The notes under the pieces were generated by a model. That model was not told the DNA's origin. It worked only from the letters and a program-made list of their open reading frames with translations, and did no database searches. Made by a program: the position numbers and the translations under genes. Shown here piece by piece: positions 57,701-64,000 of a DNA stretch of 64,000 nucleotides; within the stretch, counting starts at the first letter, position 1; each line of letters starts with the position of its first letter. Origin of the DNA: Polytrichum commune (taxonomy: Eukaryota; Streptophyta; Polytrichopsida; Polytrichales; Polytrichaceae); contig OX485803.1 of NCBI GenBank assembly GCA_950295325.1, positions 71,501,554 through 71,565,553 on the forward strand. The letters run 5' to 3'.

Positions 57701-59460
57701 ACTCACAACTTATACAATTAACCATTATCAGTCAAGCTATAATCTTGGTTGCTCTGCACAACCTGCAACAACAACAACCAGGGTAACACGCAAGATAATA
57801 GTTGATTGGGTTAATGTACATCTCATACTCAAAGATCTATCCTCTTGACTGATTATCGATTATAAATTTGATTAAGATGAGATTAACTTATGCCTAGATC
57901 CCCTTTATGAACCAAAGTTAATCTTATTTAACTCACACTTAATCTCTCTTGCAATCCTTACTTTCTTAAAGTTTCTTTCTCCAATCAATTGATCATAAGT
58001 GATTTCTCATCACTTTAGTTGATTGAGATTCCCTCTTAAATTCCATTCTTCTCAATTGTAAACCTATCAGCCTAAAGTTTTAGATTTCACTATAATCACA
58101 TTTGGTTGACTATTCATTTTTCTCTGTATTGCCTCTCACAGGCTAAACTATAATCATTCTACTTTGTGGTCTGGCTTTCAGCCTTACAATTTCCTCTCAA
58201 TGCCCATCTCAAGTCTTAACAATCGTCCCTAGTTTAACTCTCGGCCTGACACATGGCCTTTCATCTTCCTCTTTGCCTATTGTAGGTAACACTATAGCCC
58301 ATGGTTTCACTCTCACCTACCTCTCGGCCTTACATATTCCCCCCTCTCTCAGGGTTGGTCTCTCACAGGTCTCGTCCTCTCTCTCTCTCTCTAGGCTATT
58401 TAGATTATCATTCAGCCATGCCCTTTGTTTACCAATTATCTAGCTCACTCGACGATAGTTCTACTTCTTCACGCTCTTCGTTAGGTTAACATCCTATGAT
58501 TATAGTTCGACTTCACTCCTCACTCTTCATATTCAAATTACTAGGTTTCTCTCAGACAGAAGGTAACCCTCTAATTTTCTCTCATTTTTATCACCTCCTT
58601 CGGCCACAAATTTTACATAAGCTCTTCTCTCAATAGGACTCTGCCCATAGTTCCACTTCATCCCTCATCCTCGAGGTTCTGACCACTCAATGATTGTCTC
58701 TCATACTAGATATGCTTCTCACTCAGACTATAGTTCGCTTGTATCACAATAGTCATCATTTCGGTAGGCTCAACTATGCGCACAAATTCACACTCACACA
58801 ACAATTACACAATGTTCAGTTTAGTGCGGCAATAGTTTCGCTCATGTTTCCTCCTCGTAGTTTTCTCTCCCTTATTTGTATAATTTCCCACTCTAAGGTT
58901 GTTATATTCTCACTCAATCTCTCAGTCCTTCTCACAATTTGAACTCACCCTATTTCTCTTTCATTCTCGCATGGCTCACTATAATCCAAGTACACTCAAT
59001 TTCATGATTGACTTCTCCATTTACAATTCACTCTCAGGCCGTTTGATGATCCGCTCACGTTGCTTCATCCTTATCAGTTCACATACACACTCTCTTACAA
59101 TCCTATCTTCAGTCAATTGCAATTACTTCAACATAATATAGTTATCAACATTGCATTCATGCACTCCGATCAAGTCAATAGTTTGACCACTCTCGGCCAC
59201 TCAGTACAACTCAAACTTCAAATAACAATGTGCTTTCAAGAAAGTTCGGCAATCCCACAATCACTACAGTAATCGCTCAACACAGAAAATAGTTTAACAA
59301 TAACCTCGCCTGCTTGCGGTGTTGAGGGAGACAAGACTATCAGTTTTTACAAGGCACTTAAGCTATCAAAGAAATGTATGCCCTGTCCATCCTCGCCAAC
59401 CCTCTTACAGAGGCGAGGAAGACGATAATTACAGTAACTACTTAACTAGGGCCTCCTAAG
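57701..59460. repeat. pyrimidine-rich degenerate repeat region
   Basis: About 1.7 kb strongly biased to C/T on the plus strand, with recurring words CTCTCA, CACTATA, TAGTTTCACTC and TCTCACAGG, and a (CT)n run at 58378-58392. Recurring phrases such as TATAGTT.CACT suggest an old, heavily mutated tandem or LTR-type sequence. No coding domain. Confidence 0.45.
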
Positions 59461-59736
59461 GCCGTGGCTATAGTTGTAACTTCCTGCCTAGCCTATAGCG
59501 CAACTATATTCATATGCTTGGATGGATTCCATCTACTCTTCAACTATAAGCCTATAGTTATACTAATCAGCCAAAAATTTGGCTTACATGTACTCCCTAG
59601 TCCCAAGACAAATCCTCGATGTGGGTCCCACCACATGCGCATGTTAATTACCTCTATTATTTAAAAATCGTACCTAAATAGTTTTGGTGCATGTTGGGGT
59701 TTACTGCCTACCTTGCGGTTGGTGGGCTCTCGGCTT

Positions 59737-59868
59737 CCTACTTACTTACTTACTTTTTTTCCGTCAAGTAGAGAGAAGCTTTCACAGTGGGAATTGAACC
59801 ACCAACCACTTCATTCGGAAATGGGTACCTCTTCACTATCACCTGGTAGTTTAGGGTCACCTCAGACC
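59737..59868 (-). mobile_element. tRNA-derived SINE candidate
   Basis: On the minus strand TAGTGAAGAGG (A-box-like) is followed about 35 nt later by GGTTCAATTCC (B box, complement of 59790-59800), close to the consensus GGTTCGANTCC. Downstream the sequence ends in AAAAAAAGTAAGTAAGTAAG, a simple tail typical of SINEs. About 130 bp. Target duplication not identified. Confidence 0.5.
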
Positions 59869-60359
59869 GCTCTCTCTATTGCCACTAATGTTCTTGTTAT
59901 TTATATATTTATTTGTTTAAAACAGATGACCAAGCTCTATTTGCCAAGCTAAACATAAATAATCCACCAACAAATAAACCGAAGCCAAAGGTATTTGCAT
60001 TATTCCTCTACACTTCTCAAGTATCACTTGAACAGAGGATGTTTAAATTTTGTTTGTGAACAAAAATGCATTTCTATCGCCAAGGTCTTGGTATATGTTT
60101 TTGGGCATACCAAGTAGCTCGTTTCTTTACGGCTATGAAGTATAACAAAGTAAGACTTGTGATTGAAGTGATTGAAATGTGAAGGTAGGTTGTGGAAGGT
60201 GAAGAATATAAGGTGCTATAATGACATGATATCCAAAACCTTATCTTGATGATCCGTGAAGTAATTTCATTTCCAAGGTAGTTGAATTGTTGCTTTGTAT
60301 CTATAATTGAAGGGTTCAATCCATTGTCCTGCCCAATGTTCTCTCCTCAATGTATGCGG
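59869..60359. other. gene-free stretch
   Basis: No supported feature. Confidence 0.4.
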
Positions 60360-60480
60360 GTATAAAGCGATTTTTTGTTGGGTCCACAACGAACCACACA
60401 CCAATGCATGAAATATACCTAAGTATTTGATCAAGATAAGTACTAACCAAACCATGCCCGCTTATCTTAGTGAGATCAAG
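60360..60480 (-). repeat. dispersed repeat R1, diverged
   Basis: GGGTCCACAACGAACCACAC, ACCAATGCATGAAATATACC, GTATTTGATCAAGATAAG: degenerate match to 51175-51240. Confidence 0.45.
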
Positions 60481-63125
60481 AATGACAAAGATTCATTCAA
60501 AGCTTGAGGAAACGAGCCTTCTCATTGGTGCGGAGCCTATTCACTCAAGTCCACTTCTTAATTAAGTTGTTGATTGAAGACTTTGAGCTTCTAAATAAGC
60601 TTACAATGCTTAGATGGCGCCTTGATGAATCCCACGTGCAACAACCATTGCAACAATCTCTTGATCACTTCTAACAAACTCTTGATCAAATTCCTACAGA
60701 GACGATGCCAGCCCTAGGTTGGCATGAATGAGGGAATACCTCACCCTTTATTACATAGCCACAAACGCGTACTTGAACCCAAAACATGTTTCCAAGCATG
60801 GCCATGGGACAAGCATTTTCTATAATGAAACTCCACGGAGGTCATATGAATTGCATCATTTAATTCAATTAGTGTGGACTGCACTAATGTTAAAATTTCA
60901 CAAAATAAAATGTACGTGGAGTCACAACAATTTCCAAAAGTGACACAATTTTTGTGCTCACAAAAAAAGCGGTGTACATGATTATATACAACATAACACG
61001 TTGAAGGTTTGAGAGAAATAGGTTGAGTTGTGAAGTTGATCAATGTTAATAATATTGTGTATGAGCTGAATGTGGCATCACCATCATCATTAACCTCGAT
61101 ACACTAAAGTTCTCCTTCAAGTCTTTCAAACCTTATGGTTTGGGTGGGAGTTTTGGCCTACTTTTTTACATTTAATATATTTAAGGAGTGTTCAAGTGGT
61201 TGTGGGAACCTTGAACTTCAATGAAATGAAGGGGATACATTTGTCTCTGTCCAAAAGACAACTATGTAAAAACAAGTTCATGGCAGGAGTTCATGAACTT
61301 GTAAAATGGTGCTTTCAAAGTTTGATATTGAGTTCATGTCTAGACATGTGGCCATTGTTTGGCCAAAGTCAAATGCCTTCCCTTCATTTTAGTAAAAATG
61401 AGGGTTCTAACTGACACTATTCACTATTCATACCGGCCTCGATTTCTTTATGTTATCCAACCTTCTTCTTGTGAAGGTAAGATGGTGGAGGCCCCTAATA
61501 GATGCTAAATGTTGAAGGTGAACTCAAACCATGTAGTTGAGCAATGTTATGCCACTTGAACACTCCTTAAACATTATAAAATGTCAAAAGTGGGCCAAAA
61601 CTCCCTATAAAATAACGAGTTCTTGTGAGACTTTAAGAATAGCTCTACTAAGACACAATTACTTTTAGTCAATCATCAATCAACCCATCAAGCATATACT
61701 CACGTGCAAAACAACTTGTTCTTCAATGCCTTGTCTTTATTCTCACAATGTCCGTTCAGCTTCCAAAAATGACTTAGCAGTTGTTTACAACATGGATCAC
61801 AAACTTATCCCATGTTAGATGGTTTTTTCCACAGTCACACTACCATGGTCCGATTTCTGAAAAAAAAATGCATTTAAAAAGTCTTTGGGCCCCTAACTAG
61901 GTGTAAACCGAGCATGGACCAAGAGAAATGACTATGCACCAAAAAATTGATATGCTATTTTTTTTAATAATATATGTCCAAAAAAAACAACTTTGGGATA
62001 ATTTGTTCATTTTCTACCTTCTTCCCTTCTTCTTCTTCTTCCCTTATTTCCTCTTAACAACAATAACATTTGGCCAAAAAGAAGAAGATTGAAATGTCAT
62101 GGTCCCCTGACATTTGCAACAAGAGAAGAGGTTTTATCTCTCTCATTGCAAAACCCATTTGACCATGACAATGGATAATGTAGGCCTGAAAATAGGCCTT
62201 CTAGGGAGCTCAAGTTCCATGATTACTCTCACATTTTATTTTCTTGATGTAAACCGAAGTGGTTCCAGGATGAGTTCAACGGCCAATCACATATTTTGGA
62301 AGAGCAAGAGACAACTTCATGGTCCATGATGTAAACATCCCCTTACGAACATAATTAAACCAATGATTTTTATTTCGAATTTTCAAGAGACAAGCATTGG
62401 CTACAACTGTTGGAGTGATGAAGCCAAATATGGATGGTTATACAATACCTCATCCAAAAATATACACATCTATCCAAATTGTTGACAATTCCATCCAACA
62501 TTTATGATTGTAAGGATATTTCTAGCTAGTTCATTCCAAACATCATGGAATAATCATATGATTGTATATTTTCTATGTTTAGAAACACAAATCACATGTG
62601 CATGGCCGGATTCAAAATCATTGAATCCAACATTAGTAAGTTAGAGCCATGTCTTTCTTCCATACAATGGGTGGTGTGGAGCTCTAGCATCTACTTGGCC
62701 ATGTGGACCAAAATCACTCATAAGAGCTCCGTACAAGTCCAACGACATTGGCATGGAGACATGAAGTTCTTATGAGGATTATAAAATGGCTCCACAACAA
62801 AGCCATGATGGACGGTGGATTATGACATCATGGCACATGTTGCTCATAGTGGTGCTCATGATTTGCAAGAAGTAAATTGGTAGAATATATGCTAGATAGA
62901 CAAATATATGGAATTCGACTAAATTGATCCGCCAAGTAAATGCAAGTTACCAAATAGGCACACTAATATGTGCCACTATTTCTTGGGATTGCTAAAGGGA
63001 TGAAACCAAAAAAAGAAATAGAAAAGAAAATAGTAATATGATTTTGATCCAAGGTAAACCGCATGGGTAAAGTGGCATCTTATTTGTGAGGAAAACCTAA
63101 TTGCACGTATCACTTATGATAAAGA
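60481..63125. other. gene-free stretch
   Basis: AT-rich. (CTT)n near 62029-62044 and A/T-runs near 61860 and 61960. The phrase AACACTCCTTAAA.ATTA (61557) is the inverse of TTTAATATATTTAAGGAGTGTT (61170), with CCAAAACTCCC inverted as well. A small fold-back element of roughly 470 bp (61140-61610) is possible. Confidence 0.4.
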
Positions 63126-63129
63126 TGCC

Positions 63130-63435
63130 ATGCACTTAGAGTCACTTTGCACATGAGAGTGAAGGCTCGTGGCCTTTGCATTTTAAGATCTCTCATTAGG
63201 CTAAAAAACCAAGACAATCTAAGTTCACTAGGAGGTGAAGGTCTAAGGACCCAAAGCAATTACCATGATGAAAAACCTATGTGGATTTATGGATGACAAA
63301 CTATGGATATTGTTTCCAAGAGATAGCTTGACACAAATTCCAGTAGACCGTGTTAGAGTCAAGGGCCTTAGACAACTAGAACAACCTTTGGATGAGAATC
63401 AAGGGCCCTCACAATTAGAGTAGAAGATGACATCA
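63130..63435 (+). mobile_element. TIR family (a), highly diverged copy
   Basis: AGAGTCACTTTGCACATGAGAG, CTCGTGGCCTTTGCATTTTAAG, CTCTCATTAGGC and CCTATGTGGATTTATGG follow the family order but with many substitutions. The right end (CAAGGGCCCTCACAATTAGAG) is degenerate. Confidence 0.5.
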
Positions 63436-63498
63436 AGTGGGCAAGACTAGCCACACACACCAATCACAACTCCACTACAAATATTATCATCACACAGG

Positions 63499-64000
63499 AT
63501 GATTGGACAAAAATCCAATCAACCCGTTTCAACAACCACATGTAACTCTTATACTTATCATCTCACCCCTCACTTTTCAATACATCGAAACATTGCCCTT
63601 CTCTCCATACTACAACAACAAAGAACCCCTATTCATCTCCATTCTAATACTCTCCCACACACCCACCACACAACAAATACCCACCTTCCTCCAACAAATG
63701 CCTCCAATACTCCTCCCCACTTGCACCATCTACCCCACCCCCTCCCACCAACCATAACATCAATCCTCCCCCTACATTTCCCACTTGTCCAATCCTACTA
63801 TACAGATGGCTCATTCACACCACCATATGAAGAAGGAAGAGGCAATATCATAGGAACCGGACTTTTCAATGGATTGTTACAAGTCAATATCGTTGCTCGC
63901 CTACATGGATACCCCGGTATTCTCAAAGCATAATTATAAGCACTACTAATCACCAGGAACACACCAAAACGCTCCCAACAGATACATTCGTATTCACAAA
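63499..64000 (+). pseudogene. LINE RNase H domain fragment, dead, running off the right edge
   Basis: After a Pro/Thr/His-rich stretch, residues YYTDGSFTPPYEEGRGNIIG and TGLFNGLLQVNIVARL match the first strand and active-site Asp (YTDGS) of the RNase H domain carried by some plant LINEs. The next conserved segment (...AELYALLI...) is interrupted by two stops (GCA TAA TTA TAA GCA), and the later TDTFVFT-like segment is in another frame. It is therefore a pseudogene. Reverse transcriptase is not present in the window upstream. Confidence 0.65.

Noticed and set aside
57701-59460. Possible gene in the pyrimidine-rich tract (frames of 60-82 codons)
   Set aside because: Composition bias alone opens frames here. 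There is no conserved motif or splice structure.
63499-63760. Pro/Thr/His-rich N-terminal part of the last open frame as an independent protein
   Set aside because: Low-complexity C/A-rich DNA leading into a dead RNase H fragment. Best read as part of a decayed LINE.

Overview
This is nuclear DNA from a land plant. The evidence is four spliced genes of plant families: Mediator subunit MED27, a DUF4050 protein, a xyloglucan endotransglucosylase/hydrolase (XTH) and a PRA1-family (PRA1.H-type) membrane protein. They have GT-AG introns and are separated by long repeat-filled spaces. Gene density is about one per 16 kb. The protein sequences are rather diverged from the flowering-plant versions I know, so a bryophyte, fern, lycophyte or gymnosperm is plausible, but I cannot fix the lineage from the sequence.

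Layout. 0-1.4 kb: 5' half of MED27 on the minus strand, running off the left edge. 1.8-11 kb: diverged dispersed repeats, one dead LINE fragment and no gene. 11-16.9 kb: promoter-like region and the DUF4050 gene (+), with a terminal-inverted-repeat (TIR) element in its last intron. 17-41 kb: a transposon graveyard. The main families are (a) a roughly 500-bp TIR family beginning GGGCCACTTCACAC, seen eight or more times, once expanded into a tandem array; (b) several TTA/TAA-target (PIF/Harbinger-like) MITEs; (c) hAT-like elements with 8-bp target duplications; (d) a three-copy inverted cluster with nested insertions (33.7-36.7 kb); (e) a CACTA-like family. 41-46.8 kb: mostly single-copy-looking DNA and a complete four-exon XTH gene (+). 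48.8-49.8 kb: two family (a) copies in inverted orientation. 50.3-54.6 kb: PRA1.H gene (-), with a pogo/Tigger remnant in its large intron and a probable 5'UTR exon far upstream. 55.9-56.9 kb: frameshifted pogo/Tigger transposase (-). 57-64 kb: pyrimidine-rich and AT-rich spacer, a tRNA-derived SINE candidate, and a dead LINE RNase H domain running off the right edge.

The four genes do not form a pathway. MED27 acts in RNA polymerase II transcription, XTH in the cell wall, PRA1 in endomembrane traffic, and the DUF4050 role is unknown. The most informative biology is in the repeats: nested insertions with clear target duplications and, in several cases, an empty-site counterpart within the same window; a young tandem array that grew from one MITE end plus its host flank; and inverted copies that could form long hairpin transcripts.

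Exon boundaries were placed by eye from reading-frame phase, GT-AG sites and remembered family conservation. No alignment or transcript data were used.
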